Shown here in pieces: positions 1 through 13,790 of a stretch of DNA of 64,000 bases. Within the stretch, counting starts at the first letter, position 1. Each line of letters opens with the position of its first letter. This stretch comes from Leuctra nigra (lineage: Eukaryota; Arthropoda; Insecta; Plecoptera; Leuctridae), in contig OW203769.1 of NCBI GenBank assembly GCA_934045905.1, positions 26,691,705 through 26,755,704 of the forward strand, written 5' to 3'. A model generated the notes under the pieces. That model was not told the DNA's origin and made no database searches. It was given only the letters and a program-made list of their open reading frames with translations. The position numbers were made by a program, and so were the translations under genes.

Positions 1-559
1 TTAAGTGTCCCCAGATAAAGTAACATTCCCAAAAGCTCAGACATTTAATTACTATTTTATTTATCGATTTTAAATTCGCAATTTATTGTCTAGCTAGATC
101 TTAAAAAAATCTAATGTCGAATTATACAATATCATGCCATTGGTATTTTTTTTAACAATATTCTGATTTTTTTATGAGAGTCCACTTCTGAAAAATATAA
201 TCAAGATCTAAATAGCTTTTGGCAAGATTGTTCAGCAGGGTAGGTATCAATGTATCAGATCGTCCACCCTCTTGTATGGATCGATAGTGAAAAATATCCG
301 GTTTAGGTAGGTACACACATTGAAAGTATCGGACAACAAAAAATCACAAGAAAATCATATAAAAATAACTAATTACTCCACTAAAGTGAGAATGGTACAC
401 GGATATACTCACAATGCAGTCCTTAGCAATATTCCACAGCTTTCAAGGTTGTGGACACGAAGCTGTGATCAGCCGTTCTTCACCAAACAACTCCACAACA
501 AACACTTGACGACGAACTAACTACACTAAAAACACTGTCTCGAGATAATAGAATACAAA

Positions 560-900
560 AAGCACTCGTCACTTTCCGCCCAACAGGCTAAAAACGCGCA
601 CTACGCTACGGCACAAGTCCATTGTCCGCGAGGGTGTCAGCGAGAGAGAGTGAGAGAGAGAGAGAGAGAGGGTGTGGATGATGACGGGGACGTGGATGGG
701 GCGGTCACGGGGTCGTCATGTCGCGGTCGCGGCACATGGTGGCACTACGGCTGCTTGAGGAAGTGCGTCGCCACCAGACGTAGGTTCAGCATGGAAGCGC
801 CGACGACGCCGGTTACGAGCTCAGCGTCGCGCCGGGGACGCCGCGGCCACGACGTCGGTCAACACGAGTCTGGAGGCACAGAGACAGATTCGGATTAGAG
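560..900. promoter_or_regulatory. CpG-rich patch, possible promoter or 5' exon of a neighbouring gene
   Basis: A locally GC- and CpG-rich block in AT-rich DNA, with a GA microsatellite (639-670). Open frames on both strands are short and show no family match. It may be the 5' end of a gene lying to the left (minus strand) or a 5' UTR exon; strand cannot be decided. Confidence 0.35.
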
Positions 901-917
901 AGACGTGGTGAAACACA

Positions 918-1001
918 CTGAGAACCTAGCTGAGAACCTAGCTGAGAACCTAGCTGAGAACCTAGCTGAGAACCTAGCTGAGAACCTAGCTGAGAACCTA
1001 G
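918..1001. repeat. 12-bp tandem repeat, seven exact copies
   Basis: CTGAGAACCTAG repeated seven times without a mismatch (84 bp). Confidence 0.95.
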
Positions 1002-4000
1002 CTATAAGAGCCTATGTACACTTGGCCAAACAAAACTTGAACGTTCAATAAATCTGATAGGCTGATAAATGTAAGATCGCACCATCAGAAGTCAGTCTAA
1101 GCGATCTCATTGTCTCACTCTAGTAGGTGACCTCTCATTTCAATGATAATAACAAGCTTTGATTGGTTATGGGACATGACCAGCAGTCATTCAAATTTGG
1201 TCAATGTTCAAGTTTTGTATGTCCGAGTGTACATACACTCGTAAGTGTACGAGTAGTGTATACACTCGTATACACTACTAAGATCCTAGCGAAGAACCAG
1301 GGTTGAGAAAACGGCAAGATTTTTCATGAATTATTTGCCCAGTGAGTTATTTTAAAGTGATTTTTCGGGTCTTGGGTTTTTTTTGTTACATAAAAATAGC
1401 CACATAAAAAACACATTTCATACGTATTTCCTTCTATTTTACAGAATACAAAAAATACGTACACAGCTCCGTGCAGAGTTTGATTTCAACACAAATAAAT
1501 TTAAAATTACATAACTATTCTACAACCCCATATTACAATTGCAGTGTAATTTGTTTCTCCTCGCTGCATAATTAAATTGGAGTTTATTCTCTTAGCCTTA
1601 CGTCAGTTATTAAGGAATACATAGCCACGCCTCTTGATAGCGTGTTATTGTTCTGCCCATTACCATAATTGAACACAGTGTAAACAATCAACAATACGCC
1701 ATTTCATATTCACGTGTAATTAATTTCATTGATCTGTGTCACGAAAACAACACTCAAGCCAAGAGTGTTTAATGCATTATAATTTGATGGCCAAATCATA
1801 TTAGTGGAATAGTAAGTCAGCTGTATGCATATTTGTTTAAAATAATCTTTCATCGAGACATGGTGCTTGCTTACCACACAACCAATATAGGGACACAGTA
1901 CGCACTTGAGTTTCCCTTTACTCGCCATGACAAGTAAACTAATGCGAAATAGTACGTTTGCTGACTTGCTACGATAGGTACAAGCACTTTTTCAAGACCA
2001 TACGTGATTTATTACTCTTGTTTATGACAGTAACAATGTACGAATACAATAATGACAAAACTAAGCCAATTCAGTTGAATTAATAATCCTGGAAATTAAA
2101 GATTGTGAACACTGTTGTAAACACAGTTCACCTGCTTTCAAGAGAAGATAACAAAACGTTCACTTTTAAATTCATGTTTAAAATTATCATTACCATAATT
2201 AAAAATTAACAATTACAAAATTACAAAATGTTCCGGCAGTTTCACCTCCCACCAACTGATGTCTGAGAAATATCCTGCTACGGTCGATCAACCCAGGAGG
2301 TCGATCAACGTCCTTGCCACGGTTTCTAGTCCGATCACTTTTAGGTCACGAGACAATTGAGTCATTCTCTATTTGAACTAATTGATGCAGAGGATACTCG
2401 ATCAGTTGATTGATTAGGACCAATACTTGAGATGATAATAGATAAGAGATAGAGCCACTTTAGGACACACTCCTGTTTTTGTTTTTTCCAATAATTGTGA
2501 ATAGTTGAGGTACAATAAATGCTTGTAAATAAATAATCATTTATATTTTAGGAAGCCTGCATACTTCTCAAGAGTCGATCTTCATTTAAAAATGGAACCA
2601 TTTTTTGTTGCAACTATTTTACTCCAGCAATCATTCTTTCCAAAGACATTTAATGGCTCGAATAGGTTGCCACTATACAGGGATGTCAGTGATGTAAATA
2701 GTTACGCAACATTAGTAGACTTATTTATAATATCTGAGCGAATAGGTTGAAATTATGTTATTTAGGTTGTAATTGATAAATATGATAGTTAGTATTGTAG
2801 GACTATAGACTCACATTTCTGTATTATTATCATGTAAGTAAATGAAATTTTGTAAGCTTCAAAATTTTGGAAAAGTTTCAAGTACCAAAATTAGTTGAAT
2901 CTATTTTGCACGGTTATTGATTGAAATTTAAGCCCTCATATTTCCGACAGTACCTACTGCCAACTATGCATTCCGAAGAAGAAGAAAAACACCGGACGAT
3001 TTGCAAGTGATCATGGTGCGGTGCAATTACTTGATCGATAAATCAGTTTTAACAATTAGTTCGAAATAAAATTAAATTATAAGAGGACTCTTTATTTTAT
3101 TTAAGAATATTGAAGAAAATTTGTAACATATTATAAAATGTTCGCAACTTGATTGGGAAAAACTTTTCATGTTCACATAATTGAACCTCGAATTGAACCA
3201 ATCACGACGGTGTTCACTCCGTTATTTTATACAGTTTCGGTTCCGGTTCTATTAGTTCTACAACAAATATGCTGAAAGGTTCGGTTCCGGTTCTCAAATT
3301 TGAAATCAAACTAGATTCTACAATTTGGACGTTGAATTTGGTCTGTGATTTTGTCCTGCACTGGTGCAGTGTCTGCTTAGTGTGTGTACAGAATACACAG
3401 GATGGTGCGCAGACTAAATCTTAGAGGAGACATTACATTACAGTGTAGTGGCGGCATTTGACTCCACAATACGAGACAAGCAGGTCATGTTGCTTGACTA
3501 TCATATTCATATTGTCAGCAACGCAGTTCCCATCCATCGCAGTACAGTCACATTCAAAACTTTAAAACTCTTCTAACAGCGTTTGAAAATAAATGGATTA
3601 CCTATAAAGAATGAAAAATTTCCACCAAAAATATTAATGAAAAACTTTATTAAAAAAAACTGCCACAAAAAACTCGCTGGACAATTCATTTTTTGAAAAA
3701 AGTGATTTTAGAATTGAGGACTTTATGGTCAAGGTTTCCCGCCTTCCAAGGGCTGGCAGTGTAATGTTTTTTTTAAACTACATCGTAAACAATAGATATT
3801 GGCATGACAAAATAGTTGAATCTATAAACATTTAAAATATTGATATTTTTACATTATTAATCTAGTGGAGCGCCCGCTCCACCCAGCCAAGTCGTACTAT
3901 ACCCTCACAGTCACTCAACATACCGTAAATGCCTAATAAACTGAGGAGCAGACCAAACACTTTTACTGTAAGCAACAACATGGCATTTTCGGCCTACTGG

Positions 4001-4209
4001 ATCTTAAAATTGGAAAATCTCACATCGAGCTATGGCCCATCCCACCCCATATACCAAATTTGGGAACAACAGGTTATGTCATTTGCGAGCTAGAGGGTCG
4101 TGAAAACAGTGAAATTACACCGCTTTTATCTGATGATGATGATTCTGATATCAGGAAACCCTATTGACAGGGACACAGCCTAAACGGCAAAACTGATCGA
4201 TCTGAAATT
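1002..4209. other. No gene found
   Basis: AT-rich sequence with short inverted motifs around 1225-1285 (GTGTATACACTC-like) and the 3430 repeat. No supported coding frame. Confidence 0.6.
3430..3680. repeat. Interspersed repeat, related to 15165-15320
   Basis: Shares TTGTCAGCAA(C/T)GCAG, TTTGAAAAT(A)AA(A)GGATT and ACCAAAAATA(T/C)TAATGA blocks with 15165-15300. Both copies are next to GGTTCCGGTTC-rich sequence (3230-3300, 15395-15490). Class unknown. Confidence 0.5.
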
Positions 4210-4640
4210 TTTACCACATGTGCACTTTTGGCGTCTAAGGTGCCTTTTTATAAAACCAACCGGAAGCCGCCATTTTGAAACCGGAAGTGCCGTCATATCT
4301 CAAAGACGGATGGACCAATCGGGACGAAATTAGCGCTAAAAGATTCGGACGGTCATCTATATAAAATATCAATAGTTGAAATAGACATGTACTATTACCG
4401 AAACCGAAAATGACGTATAAATATGCCAAATCTGACTAAAATCATCTCTTATAACAATATCTACATATTCAGAAAGCTTATAATGTTACATAACATTTGT
4501 AGATACAAATTTTAGCTGGCAGTGATGTCAGCCGCAATTTGAAAACCGGAAGTGATGCCATAACTCGAGAACGGCTGGACCGATTGGAACGAAACTTTCG
4601 CTATACTTCATAGTATAATATTTATAGCATACATAGTAAC
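4210..4640. repeat. Interspersed repeat with CCGGAAG...GCCATTTTGA modules, copy 1
   Basis: Two tandem-like modules (4255-4350 and 4530-4600) with CCATTTTGAAACCGGAAGTG and GACGGATGGACC. Related copy at 23040-23420. Class unknown. Confidence 0.6.
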
Positions 4641-4757
4641 AAGCACAACTTTTCTTAGCAACCAAATCACAAAGGCGTATTTTTTAAAGGAATTATAGTC
4701 TTTGGTGCCACAATAGGTATATGTTACAAGTTGTAAGAATAAACTGAAAAAAGGAGT

Positions 4758-5137
4758 GATATCCCCATAAAAAAACACTCCGTGTAAAAATACCAGCCAA
4801 GTCTCTTCAACTAAAAAAAATATAAGAAATCTAAAAATTCAGCACTGAAAAGTAGTGATATCAAAAAATTGGCCAAGTCAAAATTTTTCAAAAAATACTT
4901 GGCGCATCGTTTTTTAGTGCATTATAGATATGTATAGATGAGTATATTTTGATTTACGACCTACTTCTATACTATTTATAATGCACGATGCGCAAAGTAT
5001 TTTTTGAAAAATTTTGACTTGGCCAATTTTTTGATATCACTACTTTTCAGTGCTGAATTTTTAGATTTCTTATATTTTTTTTTAGTTGAAGAGACTTGGC
5101 TGGTATTTTTACACGGAGTGTTTTTTATGGGGTATCA
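4758..5137. repeat. Hairpin (foldback) element with arms of about 150 bp
   Basis: 4763-4912 and 4984-5132 are near-perfect reverse complements, e.g. CACTCCGTGTAAAAATACCA against its complement at the right end. The loop is about 70 bp. Typical of a MITE with no inner unique sequence. Confidence 0.88.
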
Positions 5138-6839
5138 TTTAATTGATAGTTGTCCTTTTTAAAAAGTTTGAGATCTTGGATCCATCGTATTGCTATTATA
5201 TAGGTTTGTACAATACAATTGCTGCTCTCTTGTGTAACATGACGCGAACTTCATACCTTTATAATGCATAATAATATTCATTTGTCTGTGACACAAAAGT
5301 GTGACAATAATGTTTATGTCGTAAGAGCTAAGAAATGCAGGGCAATGCTGTAAATGGAACGTTGTCGTTCAGAGCGAATTTGAGAAAAAAAGGTACCTAC
5401 ATAATTATGTCGTTTTACATCCATGATTAATTTATCAAATATCGGATCCCAATTTAATTTCTCTTTGCACCATAATGCTAATCAATAGATAATATTTATT
5501 ATCTGTCACTCACAAGAAGTAATTTTATTAATCCCAATTAAACATTTTATTATTATCGCGAAAAATAGAACTAAATCATTTGATTGCTGCAAAAACTTGT
5601 GTTGTCTTTGTACCTACATACCAAATATATTCATCACGACCTTCCAACCCTCGTATGAAATAGGAAGGGAAAAGTATATTTCTTTATTTTGAGATAAATA
5701 TTTGAAAATATTCTCTTGTTCTTTCGACATTTTTTGCTACTGCTTCATGAACAATTTTAAAAAGTGCAAAATTTTCGGAAGGCGTGTTAATTATTGTTTG
5801 AAAACTAATTACCTACTTTATTATCTAAAAAAGTATCTATCAAAGAAAAGAAAATATTAAATATTTGGATATACTCATTAACCCACACTAAGTTTACAAT
5901 AGGGCCGGTATTAACAACTAATTAATGAGGATAAATTAACTTTTTCAATCGACTGTTTCAATCATTTTGGAATATCTGACTGAGTGATTGTGCCGCTAAT
6001 TTAGTTCAATTATTTATTCAGGAATAACTTTCTTCATACATCCACAGACGTTGAATATTTTAGCAATCAAGAACTGAACGAATTACCCATCTGATTTCTC
6101 TACATGTTCACTGGGTGAGAGATTCTAGTTATAGACAATTCGATGTATAAATGTTGAAAAGAGGAACAAAGGGTTGTGTCCAGATGGCATCCACGGCTGC
6201 GCAGGAACCAGGCGCAACGACACAAACTTGCGAATCTTCACACGGACGGGGGTGTCGCCAAAATTATGCAATTTGATGGAACGAACTTTAGACAAATCGC
6301 CAAGCCTAATTCATAATGATACCGACAATTTTGCTTCCGAATGGAAAAAAATATTAGTTTCTAAATTTTTGTCACGCAGTAGCACACTTGAGAAGCTTTT
6401 AAATTTCCGTGTCTCAACTAAAAATATAAAAATATCGACTAACTGATTATGTAAAGGTATTCAGCAATTTTGTAAGAGCTATAGGTATTGGCTTTAAAAT
6501 ACAAAGTTTTGTACGAAACCGTAGTAAGAAACCGTAAAAAAACTTTAAATAAATTATAAAAAATTATACTAAATAAATATGTATTGTCATTTTTTAGTAA
6601 TTTATAAAGAAGTAATTTTTGGTACACAATTTGTCAACAGCTTGTCGACATAATCGGCCACTCACCCTATACACTTCTCCTTTCAACCTCTATTTACCAC
6701 GCAAATTCATGCAAAATTACCCACTTATAATTTTAAAAAAACACCAAAACTCACAAAAATCACAGTCACTCACCTAAATCACTGAATATCACTCAATATT
6801 TACATTCGAAACAACACTATTTTTTTCATCGATAAAACA
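5138..6839. other. No gene found
   Basis: AT-rich intergenic DNA. The 90-codon frame at 6174-6446 has no recognisable motif and ordinary noncoding composition. Confidence 0.55.
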
Positions 6840-7080
6840 ATCGGCGGGGGCGGGCTGACCTAGCGCAATACAGACCCTAGCACGAAGCAGCCCCGTTGGA
6901 ACTTGGGCGCACGGATACACTCCACGGGTGGGGGGTGGGGGGTCGCTTTTCAACCCCCCAACCGGCACTACTTTCTCGCGCGCAAGAGTGCAGCGCGAAA
7001 ACCGGAGAGCGGATCAATAAATTACTACGTCTTTGCCGCCGAGAATTGATGCGCGCAGAAAATCAACCGCGTAAATGAAT
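6840..7080. promoter_or_regulatory. Second CpG-rich patch, possible promoter/5' UTR exon
   Basis: GGCGGGGGCGGGC-like start, CGCGCGCAAG and many CpGs, falling off sharply into AT-rich DNA at both sides. No supported coding frame. Promoter function is inferred from composition only. Confidence 0.35.
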
Positions 7081-7675
7081 TCACGCGACGCCATCTTGAA
7101 TTCCATATTTCATTATTCATGGATGGAAACAAAAAGGAAAATGGGCCACGACACGTTGCACTGCGTGAGGCGGTATCGATTCGATGGTTCAAGGACGGAT
7201 TATGCATTTAATTATGCATATTTATAGATTTGTAACGAACAAATGGAACTATGTCAAATGCAAGGCATAATAACGATAGAGATTTTGCAACGAGAGCCTC
7301 TATTCGAATCGAATATCACCGCATTCAAAAAAAATCGCACATTTCAAATTGTTTGCCATGTTTCTAATTAGAAATGGCGGCGTCGTTCACAGTCAAGAGC
7401 ACCATAGTTGGATGTTCTAATATTGTGCATTCTGATTATTTTTCTTGGAAAACATGTTTTACGAAAATTGTAAAATAAAACTACGCAATCGTAAAATAAA
7501 CTCAATCCAGAATATTTAACAATGTTGTCTACACGGCTTCTTACAACCAAATTTCCCCCCAACATTTTCGATTCACATTTAAAAAAAAATTGAATTCCTT
7601 ATTCAATTTGAGATTTAAAACAAAAACTAATTGAAAATAAGAATTATGAAATTACTATTTTTATACGTTCAAACG

Positions 7676-7897
7676 GTTCGATTCCCGCGGCCGTTCTTCC
7701 TGACTGGGGTTTTTTCGTGGTATTCCCTCAGTCGACAGGCAAATGCTAGGAAGGTACCGTACTAATAGGCCACGACCGCCTCCTTCCCACCTTCAATCCT
7801 TACCTACTCTTCACCATCATCTCCCAATCATCATCATAATCATTCGCCATTAGCCTCGCTGCAGAACAGTGCGACGTTAAGCCCCAGACAAAAAAAT
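7676..7897 (+). repeat. SINE 3' part with B box and a GCGACGTTAAGCC tail
   Basis: B box GGTTCGATTCC at 7676-7686, a body with AATAGGCCACGACCGCC, and the tail CAGTGCGACGTTAAGCC followed by A-rich sequence. The A box side is missing, so it is 5'-truncated. A related tail occurs at 38519. Confidence 0.6.
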
Positions 7898-10800
7898 GTA
7901 TACGTATATTTGTCGGCCATTTTGTTTTCACAGACAATTTTGTGGAAATCACGTATTAATTTTTATTTTAATATCGTTTAAATTTTTGGTTAATTTTATG
8001 TGATTATTTACTGCTGAAAATATACACAATCCATTAAAAATAATTTTCGCTAAATTGCGTTTGTTGTTTCAGTTTGGCGATAATTTCCTTATTTGCAAAT
8101 AACCTCAAATGGTTATGAGTGACAAAGACGTGAGTTTGCTATGACGGCTCTAAAACGACAGGTAGGTATTTGAGCTAATTGGCACAACATTTTCAGAATT
8201 ATGCATAACGTGGGGCAATATGACATATTAAAAATGTATCTAAATCTAACGATTGTGAAAAAAAAATTAACTATAAAAAAGGTCGGTTAAAAATATGCTA
8301 ATTATATGATAAAAAATCTATAAAATCAAAATGGCTGCCCAAAAATGGGTCAACTTTCGTGCGTTCATAAGTTGCTCAGGTGGAACATAATAAAATGTTA
8401 TTTATTAAAAGAGTCGCAATTATTTTGCTGTTAAAATTTGGCAGTAATTTTTTCAAATTACATTAAGTAGACTAGGTAATTAGTTACCTAGGTACCTACC
8501 TATAATTTTTACAAAGAAAAATCGTCGCAACATAAGAAGTTGACCGAAGTTGAAGTTTAATCGCTTCAACCTCTACGTCCACAATATTAATAAAAAAAAA
8601 GTTGCCAATGGTATAATAAATTCAAAGTAATTTGATAAAATATTTATAACATACCAATGATACAATTGGTTCCACCGTAAAAAAGGGTAAATTATTAAAA
8701 CTACATTCATAAAAATATGGACAATGCCCAAGAAGATAATTTCCCAGTAAAATGCATGCACTTATTCTATATTCTATACCCAATATTAAATCATCGTCCC
8801 TCACAGGACAGTTAAACGTTGGGTTGAGACGTTGGGTTGATAATTCAAGTGGCACTGGAAAACATTACTTTCGATACTTCATTACTGACAGATATAAAAA
8901 ATGTCAATAAGTTCATACGTCTTAAAGGATTGGGATGACATTTTGTAAAATAAGAGATTCTACAATAGGCTCAAACATAAATCCAAACATATTATGTACA
9001 GCGAGCGAGAACGGTAACAAAATAACCCGTCCTTGATAGGTCATGTAACAACGTCTTACGCCTGACCCCCCCCCCCCCCCCCCCCCCCCCCCCACGGTGA
9101 AAGTCGCACGCTGGACACGGAATGGTCGAATTAGCCCAGATGAAAGACGGACCGGCGGAGAGCAAGCGCGAGCGAGTGATCGATAGGTCGGTAACCCCCC
9201 CCCCCCCCCCCCCCATCGCCCCCGGCGTGGCACTGCGATTGCGCCGGCGGGGGCTCGAACACAGTCACTTGGCCGAAACTTCGCGACACGTTTGCAAAAA
9301 CAAAACACTGGCTGAGGTTCGATAAGACGAAAGTCTGGAACATTTTGTGGATCCTCAAAGATTTTTTTTCCAGTCAAACATGATCTGTACATTATTAGCT
9401 AAATATTTTTTCTTTCCCTTCAAATTGCTTGCTTAGCGAAATATTAAGTAAATTAATTCATTGCAGTGAGTATAATATGTTATCATCGTTAAATTAATTA
9501 GGTAATTCTATTATTTTAAATGTAATATTTTTTAATATTTTCATTAATAATTTAATTAAATGGCACAAATGTGTCATAGCGTCGAATGACGCAATATTTC
9601 CTAACAACTCATCCCTATCACCAGTGGCGTAACATCAGACAATATCTTCGGTGACACCAGCCATCTTGACAGTCAACTATTTTATAATGTGGACTTCAGT
9701 CTATTTGCACTTGATAGAGCTCAGACTTCCTGATTCCAATATAGCGTGTAACTCGTAATCAAGAAATCGGACTTCCGCCTTTCTGCTTTCACAAAGTAAA
9801 GAAATATAAATCTCGAGAAGCAAGTCTTGTAACGATGACCTATGATTATTTAGAACAAAAGCTTTGACGATGGGGGAGGGGGGAGGGGGGTCACTTGCCC
9901 AAACATGAAGACAATGCTGAAAGGTAATTTTATGAATAATAATCTTACCCCCGGCAAAAATAACATGTATTTTTTTTAAACGAATTTGGGCGAAAATTGC
10001 CACTGTTTTGGTTATAGTGTGAAAATAAAATAACCCTTAAAATTAGTGTTAGCGGAAAATTAACCAACAATTTGTTGAAAGGTTTGGAAGGTGGTTACGT
10101 TTTGAGCAGGAAACACTGCAATATAAATATATTAAATTTCGGTGGAATCGTGATAGGTAGGTGGTAGTAAATTGTATGAAAAAAAATTAAAATCGATAAT
10201 TTATAAAATCCCATATTCGGTATTATTCCAGATCTACGAAAATTTTGGAAAGCCACAAAAATTAAACCTACATTGAAAATTGCTGTAGGTGCTTGTACTA
10301 ACACTAATTGTTCTTAGTAATTGAACCAATTATATATGTACCTATTGTACTAGGTAATCGAAAGTAAAGGTACCTAGAGATACAATCGCTAAATTACGCT
10401 TTCATTTATTCATCTCTGATTCTACTAACCTAATCGAACTTAAACACTAGAGATTGTACGTCCAGATTGCCAATCAACGCGACCCAATCAAAACATACCA
10501 CTCGACATTCGATGTCTTGACCTGATTTCCGTGTAATTTTGTTCAGGTCGATGACCCAGCAAGTGTGCTGAGCTAGAAATAGCATCAAGAGATAGCGATA
10601 TCAGATTGCTACGGCAAAAAAATTACACGCATTTCATTCACTATGAGTCGCTGTTTTCTAGATTACATCAAAATTAGATAATCTGTATGAATTTGATCTG
10701 CCTCTGTATTGGTCTAATCTGCATTTCATCCTATAGGACATGTACACTTGGCTAAAGTAAAAATGGTATTTGAAAGAAACGGATTAGCCGATATAAGTTT

Positions 10801-10904
10801 GATTGCATCATCCGATGAAGTCAGTAGCGTCATCTAACCATAACTCTATAGTAATGGGAGTGAGGTCTTCATTGATAATGACAATGATTGATTGTCAAGG
10901 AACC
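7898..10904. other. No gene found; AT-rich with poly-C tracts
   Basis: Only the poly-C tracts at 9066-9214 and a purine-rich patch near 9870-9890 stand out. Confidence 0.55.
9066..9214. repeat. Two long poly-C tracts
   Basis: About 28 C (9066-9093) and about 18 C (9197-9214). Reading frames through them are glycine/proline artefacts. Length may be misassembled. Confidence 0.85.
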
Positions 10905-10912
10905 TGACCAGC

Positions 10913-11367
10913 CAAGGGCGTATCCAGGATGACATTTCGGGGGGGGGGGGGGGGGGGGGGGGCCGGACATTATTAATATTTTGAAAATGCACAGTGTAAA
11001 ACAGGGGGTTCGGAGGCGCAGCCCCCGAGAAAATTTTGGACCAAGGTAATTCATTTTGGTGCAATTTTGAATCGCAGTGTATAGCTTTTTTGGGGTAATT
11101 CTAAATTACAAAGTATCCAAAAATTAGTCTACTTGAGGTACATTTATTAAAAAGTTTGGATATGCAAGTCCGGGGCGTACAGCCCCGGAAATTTTTTGGA
11201 ATTTTAACTCAATTCTAACCATTTTGAAACGTTTTTGACATAATCTCTCAATTTTTAAGTTTTTTTTTCACATTAAATTAAATGTGCTTATTTTCTTAGA
11301 TGAAATCCTGATTTCGGGGGGGGGGGGGCATGCCCCCCTCGCCCCCCCCCCCCTGAATACGCCCTTG
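10913..11367. mobile_element. hAT-like MITE with terminal repeats CAAGGGCGTAT
   Basis: Ends CAAGGGCGTATCCAG and CTGAATACGCCCTTG, flanked on both sides by TGACCAGC (10905-10912 and 11368-11375), an 8-bp target duplication. The interior has long G/C runs next to both ends and no coding capacity. A diverged relative of the interior is at 18380-18600. Confidence 0.85.
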
Positions 11368-12230
11368 TGACCAGCAGTCAATCCTTTTCGTTCAAATACC
11401 GTTTTTACTATGGCCAAGTGTCTGGCATGATCCATTATCCGTATCCATCCAGCACTTGGCAAGGCTCCAGGAACTACCATAATAAAACAAAAAGATGACC
11501 TCTTGGCATATTATTTTATAAATGAACAAACAAATAATGTTCGATCACGTAATAATCAATAATAACATTGGTTCCATTCATTGTGAACTCCATGACACTT
11601 TAAAAGTATACGACGAACTCTGGGGTTCATAATAATACATAATATTCATAATTCATATTATAATAATATAAAATAATATAATAATAGGTACATAATATTC
11701 TACCAGAGATTAAAGTATACACGGCATTTAAATTATATAGGTACTACCATCGTTGAAATGTTATTGCAATACCAGCAGATCCGTACCGGTTAGAAGGCAT
11801 ACATAAGTTTCAACGGACGAAGTAAACTGCCTCCATGGCGCAGAGCGTACGCTGCGGGATGTCACGCCGAGGGACCCGACTACCTTCGTAGCAGTACCTA
11901 TCAGTTATAATTATTGAGCTTGTACTCATTGGTTGACATATTAAATGTAATGCTGTTTTGGGGTTAGGATATTTCAATAAATCATCGAATTACATTACGG
12001 ACTCATTTAAAATTGTAGAGTCGAAAATATACTGCAAGTATTCTAGATCCAAATACTTTTGTGGGGAATGTATGTGATTCGCATTGAATAAATTATATAA
12101 TTTTTATCGTAAATCTGGCAGTCATACAGTGCAAACATGTAGGTACCACGTGTGTGGTATTATTTATAGACTATGTATCAACCACAAACAATAAAATACA
12201 TCGCACTCCATACCCTGCTGAAAATTCTTG

Positions 12231-12704
12231 CCAAGATCTTGCAAGATCTTGCTAAGATCTTGTATTAACCAAGATCTTGCCAAGATCTTGCTAAGATCTT
12301 ATCAAGATCTTGGATTTACCAAGATCTTGACAAGATCTTGGTAAGGTCTTTGCAAGATCTTGTATTAAACACAATCTTGCTAAGATCTTACCAAGATCTT
12401 GGTAATATCTTGATAAGATCTTATCAAGATCTTGACAAGACCTAATCAAGATCTTGCTAAGATCTTACCAAGATCTTGCCAAGATCTTACCAAGATCTTG
12501 GTAATATCTTGATAAGATCTTATCAAGATCTTGACAAGACCTAATCAAGATCTTGCCAAGATCTTACCAAGATCTTGGTAAGATCTTGGTAATATCTTAA
12601 TAAGATTTTCTCAAGATCTTGACAAGACCTAATCAAGATCTTGCCAAGATCTTGCCAAGATCTTGCCAAGATCTTACCAAGATTTTTTCAAGATCTTGCT
12701 AAGG
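12231..12704. repeat. Array of AAGATCTTG units (11-bp period)
   Basis: About 30 copies of the palindromic core AAGATCTT, spaced mostly by GCC, GCT or ACC, giving an 11-bp unit. The array is preceded by TACCCTGCTGAAAATTCTTG (12211), which is also the end of the hairpin at 13883. Confidence 0.9.
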
Positions 12705-12715
12705 CCCTTAGGAAA

Positions 12716-13390
12716 ATTTCCTATAGTATATTTTGAAGTAGGTATTCCAAAGTATTATGTAATAACGTGTAGTAAACTATAGTATGTGCTATAGTACTTG
12801 AAGTACATGCAAAAACTTACTCCATAATACCATAGATTACTGAAGTAAATTCTACAGTATCGGTGGTAAACTAAAGTATAAACTACAGTATTTTTACTAC
12901 CGCTGAAATAGACTGTTTTTTACTCTGGAGTAAATATACTTGACCTACTGTAGTAATTGTTGATAAATAAATAATAAGAATAATTCTAAGTATGTACTAT
13001 AGTGTTTTTACTACTTGCGATATATACTGCAGTTTTCTATAGTAAAGTTATAGGGAACGTACTTCACTGTAGTAATTCGAAGTATGTAGCTAGAGTACTT
13101 TGACTACAGACAGAATAAGTTTGCTATAGTAAGTTCTATAGGTAGTATATATACTTCATTGAAAATCTATAGTATCTCATCTGTAGTAAAGAAAAGTGTA
13201 ATCTACAGTATGTTTACTATAGCCGATTTATATTGTAGTTTAGTAAATTCTGAAGTATCTTACATTGACTTTTTACTACAGTATTTGTAGTAGTAAGGTA
13301 TATAAACTACAGAATTTTTACTTCATTGACTTAGAAAATTTGCACCACATCACCTAGTAAAATAAACTATAGTAATTATACTACAGAGCG
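12716..13390. repeat. Degenerate array of ACTATAGTA/CTGTAGTA-like palindromic motifs
   Basis: Dozens of short near-palindromes such as ACTATAGTA, TACTACAGTA and GAAGTA at irregular spacing (about 10-25 bp). No coding frame. It begins directly after the AAGATCTTG array. Confidence 0.7.
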
Positions 13391-13577
13391 TGAGCTGATA
13401 TATTTTATGGGGAAATATCACAGATCAATTTACTTTATAAATAAATCTTAATATTTATCGTTTCTCCTATTTTATCATGTTAATAACAATATAATGATCC
13501 ACTAAATAATATAAATATGTTCACTTAAATATGAAAACTCAATATGATCACTATTAGCGCAGCTAAGTCTTGTCTGC

Positions 13578-13760
13578 ACCGGTGGCCTACTCGGTAAGAC
13601 GCTCGACTACGGACCACGAGATCGCAGGTTCAAAACACGGCGGTTCCACGGGATTTTATAATTGAAATGTGTAATCAAACCTTGTCCAATACTTCAGAAG
13701 AGGTTTCCCGAATGCAAATGAGTATTCATAAATATAGAAAATTTTATTTTTTTATGAAAT
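13578..13760 (+). repeat. Candidate tRNA-derived SINE
   Basis: A tRNA-like head has an A box (TGGCCTACTCGGTAAGAC, 13583-13600) and a degenerate B box (GGTTCAAAACA, 13627-13637) 27 nt apart, followed by a body ending in an AT-rich tail. No complete cloverleaf. Confidence 0.55.
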
Positions 13761-13790
13761 TTTAACGTTTTTTTGGCAGCAAAATGTACA

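Noticed and set aside
6174..6446. 90-codon open frame
   Set aside because: No motif, no promoter or splice context, codon composition like the flanks.
8922..9392. Open frame of 156 codons across the poly-C region
   Set aside because: The frame exists because poly-G/C runs encode Gly or Pro; no family motif, and overlapping frames look equally open.
11829..11890. tRNA-like string TGGCGCAGAGCGTACGC
   Set aside because: Resembles an A box, but no matching B box or cloverleaf could be found; too weak for a SINE call.
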